A stretch of DNA of 64,000 bases from Vitellaria paradoxa (taxonomy: Eukaryota > Streptophyta > Magnoliopsida > Ericales > Sapotaceae): contig CM034238.1 in the NCBI GenBank assembly GCA_019916065.1, positions 36,300,402 through 36,364,401 on the forward strand. The letters run 5' to 3'. Shown piece by piece: positions 12,100-25,001 of the stretch. The notes below the pieces were generated by a model that was not told the origin of the DNA, ran no database searches, and saw only the letters and a list, made by a program, of their open reading frames with translations. Made by a program: the position numbers and the translations under genes. Positions within the stretch are counted from its first letter, which is position 1. Every line of letters starts with the position of its first letter.

Positions 12100-13345
12100 A
12101 AAAAAAAATAGCGATAATATCAGAATTAAAATTATTAATGTCAGATCTTATGTAATGCTCCTTGTATTTATTGATAAAATTACTCTCATTTCCTATTCTA
12201 TAAAACTTAATTCTCTCTCCAATCTTTAATTTCTCTCATCGTTTAATGTTCTTTACGATACAAAATTACCAATCTTCTATTATACAAAATTTAGATTATC
12301 TATCCATTTTTAATTTTTTTCATCCTTATCTATTCATTTCTAACTCTTTTTAAATACTCATCTCTCTCTACAAAACTCGTTGTACTCTCTTTCTTTTCAT
12401 TAGAAAACATCTCTCTAATTGAATAATAAATCTCTAATTTTAAATATAAAAATTATTAACATATTTAAATGCTTTTTATTACAATGAACATATTTTTTAT
12501 AGATTAATGAAATTTCATTGCAATTGTACAAATGAAAAATTTATATTATTAAAAATTTAGACTTGTGTTTAGTGTTTATTAAATAATAATAAATTTTATT
12601 ACATCATCTTTTGTTACAAAAATATTATTACTATTATATTGTTTACATTGAATTTTCTTTATAATATTTTTTAAAGAATATTATCTTTGCTACACATATT
12701 TTATAACTTAATAAAATATAAAGAATAATTAGTTAGATGTTAATATATTAAAAATTAAACTAATTTTTAATTTGTCACACCATTAATATATTAAATTTTT
12801 TTGATGATCTATTCAATTTCACCTATATTTTATAGTATGGGCTTAATTATAGTATTTAGAATGGATTCAGTAAATTTTTCAGACTCGATATCATGAAAAC
12901 ATTAAAATGAAATTTTATTATTTACATATTATAAAATCTTAAAAATATAAAAATAAAATTAAGTATACAGCACATAAATGTCAAATAATAAATATTTTTT
13001 TTATTTGTTAGGTCATTAATTTGATATTTTTTATTTAATTTTAATTATGTAAATTGTGAAAAATATGAGATTAATAGAAAAAAATAGTTTTATAAATAAA
13101 GTGGACTTAATTGAAGGAACTTTAGATTTAAGAATTAAATAGGGACTAGATGGGTCTTTTTTTAGATAAAGAGAGAGAGTATTTATTAAAAAGAGAGAAA
13201 GAAATAGATATGAATATATAAGGGTGAAAGGAATTAAAAATGGAGAGAGAATCTAGAATAGAAGATGAGAGTAATTTTGTCTATAGAAAACATTAAATGA
13301 GTTCTGGCGTTAATAATTTCAGTTATGGCATTATGCTACCCAATA
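12100..13345. mobile_element. Inverted-repeat DNA transposon, non-autonomous
   Basis: The left arm (about 12105-12240: 'tagcgataatatcag', 'aattattaatgtcag', 'aaaattactctcat', 'ttctctctcc') is mirrored by the right arm (about 13235-13345: 'ggagagagaat', 'gagagtaattttgtc', 'cgttaataatttcag'). The interior is AT-rich with no coding frame. The stretch 12770-13140 closely matches 19330-19735 inside the CACTA element. Exact ends and target duplication are uncertain. Confidence 0.5.
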
Positions 13346-14099
13346 AAGAATATGAGATATTTATAATATATAAGAATCAAGGCAATCATTTGGTACAGCA
13401 AAAAAAAATTAATACTTAGCATTATATTCCTACAAATATTTATATAATTATTGATTTTCTATACTTTATTTTTATCTATGTTCACTTGTAAATGAAAAGT
13501 TTACCAATACAAATAGAATGTTTCGGTTAACTGGTGAAATAAATAATTGGATATTTAATAAGTTATATCATCAACTTATTTAAACCCATTAATTAAGTAA
13601 GTGTTGTATTATTTATTCAATTATATCAATTAATAATTTTCATTGTTCAAACCCATTTAATTGAAATTTAATTAGGTAGGTTGATTAGTTTAGGTAACCA
13701 TTGCCACCTCTATTCCCATCTATACGAATATCTATACGAATATGAGTTAAAATGCTCGTTAACTACTTATGATTCATAAAATAGTTTAAATAAAAAAAAT
13801 GCTCTAACTACTTTATTATACTTTATTTTAAAAATATTTAATAATATATATATATTGCACTTTTGAACATAATGTTCTAATCTAGGAATGAAAAAAAAAA
13901 AATCTAACAAACATGGTGGGCAAACTAGTATGTAAAATCGTAAAAGTAATTGGGTACCGAATTTTACATGATTTTATTTAAATTTAAAATATTATTTTTC
14001 ATTTTTATTACCTTGAAACAAAAAATTCTTAAAATAATGTGGTTTTAGAAAAAAAAAAGTCAAAATATATTCAAAATCCCGTTATGTATTAAGTAAAAG
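13346..14099. other. AT-rich intergenic DNA
   Basis: No gene, repeat family or transposon terminus could be recognised. Confidence 0.4.
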
Positions 14100-14199
14100 G
14101 ATTTTTTCTTTTCTTTGTTAGGTAAGCAAGGGGGGAGATTCAAACCTGAGTCATGAGCAGGCGAAAAAGACTCTCAACCACTGAGTTGCAGGTCACGCT
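14100..14199 (-). mobile_element. tRNA-derived SINE-like sequence
   Basis: Read on the minus strand, the segment carries a polymerase III A-box-like TGCAACTCAGTGG and, ~35 bases later, a B-box-like GGTTTGAATC, at tRNA-like spacing, then an A/G-rich tail. It does not fold as a real tRNA gene. It abuts the inverted-repeat element starting near 14202. Confidence 0.5.
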
Positions 14200-14201
14200 C
14201 A

Positions 14202-14947
14202 AAAGGTTTATTTCACCTATACCTATTATTTTTTTTTTTTTTTGGTAAGTACCTACACCTATTATGATTTTACCTTTGTACATCTATATTTTATAGGTTT
14301 CATAAAAGTAGAACCTAGACCCCTTAAAATTTGTATTACATCCATTTAGACTCATTCTATTAGATTTTTCATTCAAAAAGTAACTTTTGACTATTCAGTA
14401 TTGTGAAATTTCCTTTATGCCCTTAGTATTAATAAAAAATATTTATATTATAATATGGTGAATCTTTTTTTATATAAAAATTATATTATAATTAATTCGT
14501 TAAATTTTTTTGTGAACTTTTCTATATTAATACTTCAAATTATTATGCTTCACATTAATATTTTAAAATTATATTATATATAAATTAGTAATTATATATA
14601 TAAATTATCATTACTTTTTTTATGAGTAATCAAATAAACTAAACATGAAAGAAAAAAAAATCAATTTTTTATTTTCTTCCACTTCTTTTTTATTAGTATC
14701 AAATAATAATGAATGAACATTATTGCCAATTTTCTTTTTCTTGCATTCTTTTATTAATAGTAAGGGTATAAAGGTGATTTATAGTGTTGAGTTGGTTAAA
14801 AGTTACTTTTTGGATAAAAAAATCTAAGAGAAAGGGTTTAAGTAAATGTGATATAAACTTCAGGGGTGTAAGTGTACATTTATGAAACTTATGGGGTCTA
14901 AGCATAGAAAACAAAAATCACATGAAATATAGGTGAAATAAACCCTT
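14202..14947. mobile_element. Inverted-repeat element (~745 bp), non-autonomous
   Basis: Left end AAAGGTTTATTTCACCTAT and right end ATAGGTGAAATAAACCCTT are inverted copies. Similarity continues inward ('tagaccccttaaaattt', 'aaaaagtaactttt' against their complements near 14890 and 14800). An open frame on the minus strand is only the translated arm. No target duplication was identified. Confidence 0.6.
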
Positions 14948-15041
14948 AGTAAATTGCTACGTAGGATAGTGAAGTCTAGGAAATTTTATGTTAATTATTT
15001 CACTTAAATTTCAAATTTTATTTGTATTTTTTATATGATTC

Positions 15042-18000
15042 CACTACTAGAAAGATGGTTATAGGAGACAGGGGGAACGCTTGATCACCTCAAGGCAATC
15101 GTCTAAAACCTAAAGAGTTTTAGATGATTGTTTATGTAATATGCTCGACCGCCCTTGAGGCAATCATTGAAAAACCTTTTAATTCCCCACAAAACCCCCT
15201 CCCCACTCAGCCCATTTCCCTCCTCTTTCTCCCCTCTCTCTTCCTTTGCTCTCCCTAGCTTTTACGTGTAGCTCCAACTGCCCCCACCATCACCGCTTCA
15301 GCCACCTGCGATGTTTCACTCAGTAGCTCTCTCTCTCTCTCTCTAGTTCTCTTTATCTCTCCTACTCTACATTTGGCAACTATGGCTAATCAAAATTCTC
15401 CCTCGGTTCTTTTGTTTGCAGCAGTGTGTTTCCTGTTCTGCAATAGAACTTTAGGTTCTAATTTGTTTGATTTTTTGTTGGGTGTTTTTGGAATGTAACT
15501 TTGGTTATTGTATTGATTGAATTTTCTATTTTTTTGTACTAAGAATTGGTATATGTTTTTGTTGTTGGGTTTGGTTGTGTGATGACTCATATTTTCAAAA
15601 ATATTATTTTATTCATAATTGCATTTAGATGTGGTTTAGCGTGTTGGCTTTGTGAGAATTTGTGAATTTGAAAAATTTTTGGCAAATTGTTTCGATCATA
15701 ACTTTGAACCTTGGAGAGTTGCGGAGCCCTAATATCTTTTGAGAAAGGAAATTTTAAGCCTGGCATTGTGGCAACTAGGTTTAACCCAGTTGAGGTCATT
15801 TTTGAGGTCAAATACCATGGTTTAGATCGAGTTCTAGTTAGATTTGGCCCAAAGCAAATGAAACATTCAGAATTTGGCCAAGTGAGGATATGCCAGGGCA
15901 CCCTTAATGGCCATGTGCCCAAATGTGACTCCCATGTGCTCAAATTGTCCTTGTTATGTCAGATCAGTTAACGTCTTTTCCTCTTTTTTTTTTTTTTTTT
16001 GTCTGACTAGCCACCCTAGGGTGGGCTTAGGGTTATAGGGGAGGTCATCCCATCGCCTTTGCTTTTCTTATTCCTTCATTTCTAAGTTTTATGATGTATA
16101 TATATTATATATGTGTGTAGGTTTGGCTAATGAACTGAGAGAGAAAATGAGAGAGAAAGAAAAGATATGAGGAGGTGAACTTTCTTCAAATTAAGTTCCA
16201 ATACCATTTCAGAAGTTAAATTAGTATTAGATTAAGTGCATAGGGGAGATTGATTTGGTGGTAGGAAGTGTTGATCAGTTGTGGTAGGTTTCGAACGAGT
16301 TCCTGGATTTTCAGTTTACTGTTCTTCGCTTTCAAGTTTATTTAGGTAGGGGTTTGCTTGATTCTTTGCTTATCTTACGTTGTTTTATCTTGTTATTAAA
16401 CTATTTGCATAAATTGTATAGTTATGTTGCTTGGTTTTTGGCTCAAAATGGTAAAATGCAAACTGTTATATGTATTTGTATATCTATACATGAACGGAGG
16501 TAGAATATGAGCTTCATGGATAAAATTTGTGCGATTGGTGTTATAAATTAATAACTTGATGAATTAGTTATGTTCATATGATGGTAAGGATTAAATATGT
16601 GCTTGAAATCATGAAAACTGACTTAAGAAGTTGGAAAACACAAAATATAGGTTGAAACTCGAATTTGGTATAGGTAAGTGTGCGCCTTTGGGACCGTGCA
16701 CTCGAGAACTTGAGGCAATGTGCTTGCCTTTGGGCCTGTGCATCCAGGGCTTGAAGATTGGCGTCCAGGACTATCTATGTGACCCTTTTTACCTTCTCAT
16801 GCTTATGTGAATGGCTATACCTATTGTAGTTTCTTGAACACTATTAATAAAAGGAAAATGGTTGAATGGTTGAACTTATCTATATTTAAGGAAAAGGTTT
16901 AACTTCCTAAAATGTTTTAAAGCAGGGAATTATTATTTGACAATTGGAGTGGGTGATTTAAATGGAATTTAATAATGAGAAAAGTAATCGGAATCTTGAA
17001 ATGCTTTTATTCAGATATAACTTACATTCTAGTCTGATTTTATTTGAATAAAAAGGTTTGAGTATGATCTTAGAAACAAGATTTCAAAGAAGAACTTAAA
17101 CAATTATAGGAAAGGGTTTTCAATGAATGAATGAGCTTTAGGTTTTAAATAAAGATACTTGAGGTTTTCAAATGAATTGAAAAAGATTCAAGGGAAAAGA
17201 AGTTTTCAAGGACAGAAGTTAGTGATCTATTAAATCGTTAGAGGAAGGTTTTGAAAAGATAAGCTAGTTTGTTTAACCTAATCATGTTTAAGAAAAGAGT
17301 TTCATCTTTCTAAATGGTTTTCAATATAGATAATGCGTTTGATATCGAATAAGGAATTTAGAGGATATAATTTGTAATAGTTTCAAAATGAAGAACTTGA
17401 TAAAAATAAAAGATGTTTCCTTTATACGGATTTGATGAACTCAAAACTTGAAAGAAAATATTTTTGAACTTAAATAGGGCATTTGATTTCCTAGGTGTTA
17501 ATACCAAGTGATTGTGAATGAAACTCCAGATTGAATTTAACAAATTGAAGTTTATAAAAATAGGATTTGTTTGAAAATAAATTTTGGGAATAAGGTTTTC
17601 AAAAGTGATGCTTGTTAAAATGGTGAGGTCTTCTCAAAGTTATGGACTTAGATTCCTTAATAGTATTTTAAAAGAAGGATTCCCATAAATAGCATTGGAA
17701 GCTCAATATGATTAGAAGAAAATTTTTTAAAGAGGTTAAAGAGAAATATTTGGATGACAAAACTTGATAATGAGATAAGATAGTAAGTGGATATATTTTA
17801 CTTTGAATCGTGATCAATAATGAATGTGTTAGTGTCATGAATGAGAGAGAGAGCTAGAAGGGTAATGGACCTGCAAATGGAAGTGTTTGATTATAGTTTG
17901 ATTTAAATATTCTTTACACTTAGATGCAAAATAATATGGGATAGGCGTGTGAAAAGTCATAACTTTATAACAAGAGGCATTTATAAAATTATAAGAAATT

Positions 18001-19771
18001 GATGTATGCATCTTCTACTCTTTGATGTTATTAATGAGATTAGTTATTAGATAGAAATTATATGTGGAAAATTACAAGCAGATTAATAAGATAAAACTGG
18101 GACTTGAACTTAGTTGCCAGATAAATTAAATGAGATTAATTTTGATTTAATAAAGTTTGAGAGACTGAAAAAACTTATCTGATGTGTGAAATGGAAGTTG
18201 TAAATGATATTGAGAAATTGGTTTAACTTGTTACTTTATGATAAAAGTGAAAGCCCGATATCTAATGGAATGATATTTTATATGTGATTAGAATTTGACG
18301 TGTTGAGTGCATAAATTGGACAACTCAGGCAATGGTGTAATTAACTGTCTTCGCAGCGCAGATTCCTGCAATGGTGTAGTTTGACTGCCTTCGTGATACA
18401 GACACCTGCGATGGTGTATTATTGAATGCTTTTGCGGCGTAGACACTTACGATGGTATATTTGGATTACATTTGTAATGCAAAGTACTTGGTTCATATAT
18501 TGGTATGTGCTAGACTTGTAGCTGAGTATGGGTGTCAAATATGGTTGTGTTAGTGGGAACTGAGTCTTGGTGCGGGATAATAGTATTTATCTTAGTGTTT
18601 TTTGCATGAGTTACTGTTATTATGGACGTGATATGAAAATGCTATAATGGAGTTACACAAGAGATAAAAAGAGTGAACAAAAGGGATAATAAATTAATAT
18701 GATAATGGAACTGTAATGAAAATATAAAATAAGAAAATTGTGATTAGATGTTCAGTGCATATGATTATCTGATATTGTGATTTGGCATATGGAGGTGAGT
18801 ATGTGGTATTGCTTGTTAGATGATATATGTGTTTACTTAGTATCATATTAGGGTTGGTATTGCTTATTTGTATGTTGTGTGTTTCGATGGGAACACATAG
18901 ACTAGTGCTCACTTCCTAAGTTGTGGTTGCAGGTTTAAAGATGGGCTTACTTGAGGAGACATTTGTGAAGGGACTTAGATTGTCCTTCGATTTCATTCTT
19001 AGATTTCAGTTACATTTATGTTATCCTTATGTGCCCTCAGTTGGAGTGGCAAGTTGTATTATTGATTACAGTACTTTGATGGGTTGTATTTATATTATGG
19101 AGCATTGTGCCTAGCTATGACTGTGGCTAATATTGTATTATTTTATTCAGTAACACTATATTGTACTACTATTTTGCTCTAGTTGTGGTTTGGCTCTAAT
19201 CAGTGATAATGATTGGTCTATAGATGATAATCATGTAAGTGATTGCGTGTGATGATGTATTCGAGTTTTAGTGTTCGCGTCCTCAGATTCTGAGACCTAG
19301 GACGTGGCAGGTTGCATTTTTTTATTTTTATATTTTTAAAAATTAAACTCGTTTTTAATTATTACATTATTAATATATTAAAAATATTTTTAATGATCTA
19401 TTCAAGTTCACCTATATATTTTATATTATAAGCTTAATTATAGTATTTAGAATGCGTTTAGTAAAATTTTCAGACTCAATGTCATAAAAACATTAAAATA
19501 AAATTTTATTATTTACATATTATAAAATCTTAAAAATATAAAAGTAAAATTAAGTACACAACACATAAATATTAAATAATAAATATTTTCTTTTTGTTAG
19601 GTTATTAATTTTATATTTTAATTTTTAGCTAATTTTAATTATGTAAATTGTGAAAATAGATATGGGATTTATAGTTAAAAAAAAAACAGTTTTATAAATT
19701 AAGTGGGCTTAATTGAACGAACTTTAGACGACCGTTTTTGGCAGTCGAGCATTTTTTTGATTCTAGTAGTG
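15042..19771. mobile_element. CACTA (En/Spm-type) transposon carrying a nested LTR
   Basis: The left terminus CACTACTAGAAAGATGG (15042) and right terminus TTGATTCTAGTAGTG (ends 19771) are inverted repeats starting with the diagnostic CACTA. The 3-bp target duplication TTC is at 15039-15041 and 19772-19774. Subterminal 'agacgacc'/'cgtctaaaa'-type repeats, including a hairpin at about 15100-15130, are typical of plant CACTA elements. Without the internal LTR the element is only ~1 kb and encodes no transposase, so it must depend on a relative. CT microsatellites and a GC-richer stretch near 15190-15350 could be a captured fragment, but I cannot identify it. Confidence 0.85.
15578..19309 (+). 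mobile_element. Large solo LTR (~3.7 kb) nested in the CACTA element
   Basis: Starts TGTGATGACTCATATTTTC and ends CCTAGGACGTGGCA, with the 5-bp direct repeat GGTTG at 15573-15577 and 19310-19314. There is no gag or pol and no second LTR, so it is best read as a solo LTR. Length, TGTGATG start and an internal ~47-bp tandem array (about 18330-18480, 'caatggtgta ... ctgccttcg') recall long Tekay/Del-type chromovirus LTRs; the clade is inferred. It inserted after the CACTA element. Confidence 0.75.
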
Positions 19772-19839
19772 TTCTAAAAACTAATGTGGTTCTAGAAAAT
19801 TTGTTAAGTATTTTCAAATTTTCAATGCAAATAACTTTT

Positions 19840-20332
19840 GTGTAAATTATACCTATCTCTTTCAACATTTTGTTAATTACACTTACACCCACCAATATTT
19901 AAACATTACATTTACTTTTCTTATTTTGAATTATTGTTAACATTGATCTCTTTCCATTAAATCAACCATTAAAATTTAATTGAAAATGTCAAAGTAAAAA
20001 AAAATTAAGTATTTTCTTATTATACCTTTCCTTCTCTCACATCTTCATCAGTTTTCTTTAAAACATTTCCCAAAATTTTTGTTTTTACTTGTTTTTTTGG
20101 GGATTTATGTAAAAAAAACTCACAATGATATGAGAGAGAAAATGGTACAATAGGAAAAGTACTTAAAATTTTATTTACTTTGACATTTTTTATTAAGTTT
20201 TAATGGTTGATTTAATAGAATGGAGCCCATGTTAACAATATTTCAAAATAAGGGATGTAAATATAATTTTTAAGCGTTGAGTGATGCAAGCATAATTATC
20301 CAATGTTAAGGGAAGATAGGTATAATTTACCC
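19840..20332. mobile_element. Mutator-like MITE with 9-bp target duplication
   Basis: Termini GTGTAAATTATACCTATCT and AGATAGGTATAATTTACCC are inverted repeats. The 9-mer ATAACTTTT flanks both sides (19831-19839 and 20333-20341). It is 493 bp, AT-rich and non-coding. The 9-bp duplication is the Mutator-superfamily signature. Confidence 0.8.
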
Positions 20333-20341
20333 ATAACTTTT

Positions 20342-21607
20342 ATTTGCAATGTAAAAAAAAAGTTTCAAAAAATGATAATTAACCAAATAAAACCTATAAG
20401 TTATGTCCTATCATTTTTAATATATTGGACCACATTAGAATATTTATAATAGTTGGTGAGCTCAAATAAAATAAAATAAATTTATAGGGATAAATGATTG
20501 TTTATCCATTTTTAATTAATCCATAAGAAATGGGTATAGACTTATAGACCCCCGCTATAATTAATTTCTGGTTTAATTTCAATTTTTTTCCCATTGCCTA
20601 AAAAGGTAAATTATTAAAGAAAAGTTATCTAGGAAAAGCAATATAGGAATGTACTACTAATGAAAACGTAGTTTCAAAATACGTTTTAACTAAGCCTAAA
20701 AACATAGTATCAAAATGCGACTTCTAGCCTACAGAATTTCACCCTCAGCAAAGACAAATGATCAAAATTCGTCTTTTTCTTTTCTTGACCTAATCCCCTC
20801 TTTTGTTACAAAATTTCACTTTGCCCATTCAAAAAATTCTAAGACCACCCACTTAATCGTGTTCAACCTATGGTCACTTGACAAGCCCCCTTAGCCTTCT
20901 TTTGTTGCTAGAGCCCCATCAACCTACACTCACCGTTAATGTTTGAGCCTTCCTCTAGAGGTAACCCTTATTCACCTTCGTTATATATATGTATATATAA
21001 TATAACAAAATAGATAAATGAAAATTTTTATATTTATACGTATATATGTGTGTATATATGATATACAAAAACTAATTTTATCACTTTTAATTTGAAATTT
21101 TCATAACCAATTTCATCACCTTTAATCTAAAATTTTCATTTGACATATGACTTTACAATGAATTTGTTAATTGCACAAGCTTGGGTTTTGTAATATATGA
21201 TGAATGCATTGAATTTGGTCATCTCTTTTCCCACATTTCAATTACGTTGTATAAAATTTTACCTTTGATTGCATTTGATCCTGAAAGAATTAATTGAAGA
21301 TACTATATATGGTTAAACAATGTGTCTTTATTTTATTTTTAGGGTTGGAGTTTAACATCAACTATTGATAGATTGTTATACGATTATGACTATAAGTGAT
21401 ACATTTGGGTGATTTCGAGTATAAATTATGAAGAAATAGTCACAAAATTGTGCAATGTCTTGCGCAAAAAAAAGGATTGGTTGAAAATAAAAGTAAAATG
21501 TCGGTATTTGTTTATTGTTGAAGTAACATGTCAAGATCTATTTATTGTTGGATATGTCGCTCGTTATAGGACACTGTGTTTGGATGGCAATAATGTGTTG
21601 GGTACTC
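20342..21607. other. Intergenic DNA without recognised genes
   Basis: AT-rich with a 'tatatatgtatatata' stretch near 20985-21060. An 82-codon frame at 21409-21657 has no recognisable domain and runs into the duplicated segment that follows; I do not call it a gene. Confidence 0.35.
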
Positions 21608-22955
21608 ATGTTTTTAACATGATTATTTTATCAAACTTTAAGCCATATTTAAAGTAAGGTTCATGCATTATATTTTGCGGGACTATAATGGAATTAATAA
21701 AGTTATATGAGAATATTAATTTCATGTATTCACATGTTCAAAATAATGAATTATGTGAACGGAAATTGGCTTCAAAGTGGGGATCTTGATAATAAATAAA
21801 GTGGGCCTAGATAATTTTTTAGGCTTAAATAATTTTGAGCTTAGATAATGTTTTGGCACATTAACCCAGTCCAAGCATTATCTCCAAAACTATATCGTTT
21901 TGAAATGTCTCTTTCTCATCAAACATATCTATTCTGTATAACAGAACAGATGCTTCTTTTCATAAATAGTGGTATTTGTTCTTTTCCAGCAAACATAACT
22001 AATGATTGCTTACCTTTTCGTTGAGATCATTAAGGAATTAATTCATCTACCCTTTTCCTATGATGAAATGAATAATGATGATTTAAACCATGTTAAGATA
22101 AGCTTTGTTTTTAATGATCCTTATATCTTGAAAGTCTAAATAGAGTATGATAGGATACTCTTAATAAGAGATCACCCATATTAAATGTAAAAAGGCCGCT
22201 TCTATGAGAATGGATAGGCTACATTCTCTAGAGCACTTAAAGAATTACAAGGCACATCCAAAGCCAAAATGAACAAAATCAAAATAATCAAATTTTATCG
22301 GAGAGAAGTTATGTGAGTATTATTGTCTTTATTTATACTAAAGCTGAATAGTTCAAGATATCAAGTTCCTTGTTTAGCAAATAAACCCAGTAATATATTA
22401 TTAGGGAAGGTTAAAAGCCAAAAGCTATCTATCCTGATACAGTAACTTTTTGTTATACTATATATCGAATCTTCATCTGCATTTGCATTTTCAGTCATTT
22501 CATTCATGCGAAGGGTTGTTAGTTATTCATGTTTTTAACATGATTATTTTATCAAACTTTAAACATATTTAAAGTAAGGTTCACGCATCATACTTTTTGT
22601 GGGATTATAGTGGAATTAATAAAGTTGTATGAGAATATTAGTTCCATGAGTTCATATATTCAAAATCATGAATTATGTAAATGAAAATTGGCTTCAAAGT
22701 GGAGATCTTGATAATAAATAAAGTGGGCTTGGATAACTTTTTTGGCTTAGATAATTTTATCCTTATAATTTTGGGCTTGGATAATTTTTTTGGCCTATTA
22801 GCCCAATCCAACCATTGTCTCCAAAACGACGTTATTTTGGAGTGTCATTTCCTCATCAGACATGTTTGTTTTGTGTAATAGAACAGATTCCCCTTTTTAT
22901 GAATGGTAGTGTCTGGTCTTCTCCAATAGACATGAATAATGGTGTTCACCTTTTC
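21608..22955. repeat. Two direct copies of a ~430-bp segment, 920 bp apart
   Basis: The block at about 21608-22020 recurs at about 22528-22955 with scattered substitutions and indels. Both begin 'catgtttttaacatgatta' and pass through 'aattggcttcaaagtgg', 'gatcttgataataaataaag', 'ccaaaac' and 'agaacagat'. The ~500-bp spacer (22021-22527) is not duplicated. No inverted ends or coding frame were seen. An unclassified retroelement pair or a segmental duplication would both fit. Confidence 0.7.
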
Positions 22956-25001
22956 AGAAAAAGCACTTCAATGCCTATTTAAACATTGGTTTCCTGCTTC
23001 AAAGTTTTTTTTTTTTTTTTTTTTAAATTTGTTGCATAAAAAATCATTACATACAAAGAGTACAAATAGAGTTGTGACTCACTGGTACACACAAATTGCT
23101 GCTTCATCTTGTGTGTGTAATCATTCTATCTTGGAAGTCTAACACCTATTAAACCAAAAGCATTGTGGGGAATAAATTCAGTCTTAAGTAAATAGTGCCC
23201 AATACTAGGCTGAATCAAAGTACATTCATAAGTTTTTGTACCAAAATTGTGAATTTTCCTTTGGTTGTTTTTCCCAAAATAGTGACTAGTTTAGAAATAA
23301 TTTTTCCAACAATATAATTAGGACAATAATGGAAGTAATTGAAAAATAAATTAAAATGGTCTCACATTGACTTGTATTTAGATTATAAAGTATAGCAGTG
23401 AAATGTCTCGTGTATGCACCTTTGATTCCAGAAATTCAAACAAAGCCCACACTTAGCTCTTGAGGGGGACATCATTCTCAGCCACCTCCGAGTTCCATTG
23501 TTGCAGATTTTACTCATTGAGAGGCAATTTGAGAACTAGTTGATCATCAAGAGCAAATGGGCGCGAACGATTCATACGAGTTCCCATGCATAGAAGAAAT
23601 GATGACATTATACATATATATACACACACATCAGCAACTCTAACACATAATCTTGATAGACTACCTTCTTCAACGTCATCAATGGCTGCATTCTTCTTTA
23701 CTTTGTTAAATGTGCTTGCACATTTTATCAAACACATACAATGCAATAACAATTAAGGCTGTACTCATAGTCACCGACTACGCAGAAGAGTGGTTGGGCT
23801 TTAAAGATTAACAAAAAGAACAGATGAGAGCTATGCATCAAAGATTAGAAATTAGAAAATAAAACCATCAGAATAACAAAGATGAACACAACTAGAATTA
23901 AGCTATGGAATTCTTATTGCAATAGATTGATTACAGCATACCTAATGGTTAAAGCATAGTGCAAAATTTGACGATAATGAAAAACAAAATAGATACACAG
24001 ATAAGAGAAATAGAAGGAATTTTATTCCTTTCTTTCTGACTTCCTCCCACCAAAAATTTATCACTTATGTATTCGTACTTAGCTATTTTGATGGAACTCT
24101 GCCAGATTTATAGATGAAGTATACCACTTATCGCTACTTCAAAAGTAGAATAGAAGTAGGCTTTCTTCTCTTTTCTTTTCTTTTCTTTTTTTTTTCCCCT
24201 TTGAAAAGTGAGAAATAAGCTTTTTGCTTGGCAAAAAGTGGTTTTTAATATTATTTTATGTTATCTTTGTTATGTTAAAATATTTTGTTGATAAAATATG
24301 TACTTTATAACAAAATTTTGTAAAAATATTTTTTAATAAAATATGTACTTTATAATAAAATTTATTATTCTAAGGATTGATTTGGTTATATTTTTGTTTA
24401 TTACTTTTTGTTTATATTTATATATTTTTAAAAATTGGCAATATAAATCTATTTGGTAAATTTATTTTTTAGTTGCCAAATAAATAAAAACATATTTGAA
24501 ATTTTGGTCCAAAATGTAAATAGATAAATCATATTTTCATACTCATTTTTTCCTTTTCATAAACAGCTTGTAAAATTTAAGCCAAAGAATATAATACCTT
24601 GTCAATTTTTGTTGTGTCTTGTTTTACTCTAATCTATTTTATTCAAAAATTCTATTATAATATTATTATTTTGTAATAAAAATTATATTGTTATAATGAT
24701 TTATTTAATAAATTAAAATTAATTACTATTAAAATAATATTATAATTTAAATAATTTATTTTTTATTAAATTAAAACTATTTTTAATTATATAACGGACC
24801 CAAATTGATCCAAACTAATAAAAATAGGTCAGGTAGGTTCTATGTGGTGATCGAGTCAGTTTTAGGTGAAAACTAAATTATATGCAATAAAAATTAGATT
24901 GGTTCTAAGTCTAATGTGACCCTGACTTGATCGATGCATTCTTAATTTCAAATAATTGAGTTACAACCCTCGCTCATTAGCTTACCATACGGTAGGGTAT
25001 A
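22956..25001. other. Intergenic DNA without recognised genes
   Basis: AT-rich, with a T20-type tract near 23010 and short frames lacking any domain. A duplicated 'aaaatatgtactttataa' motif occurs near 24290-24355. Nothing supports a gene. Confidence 0.4.

Noticed and set aside
14100..14199. Possible tRNA gene
   Set aside because: Only A- and B-box-like motifs are present; acceptor and anticodon stems do not pair, so it is listed as SINE-like.
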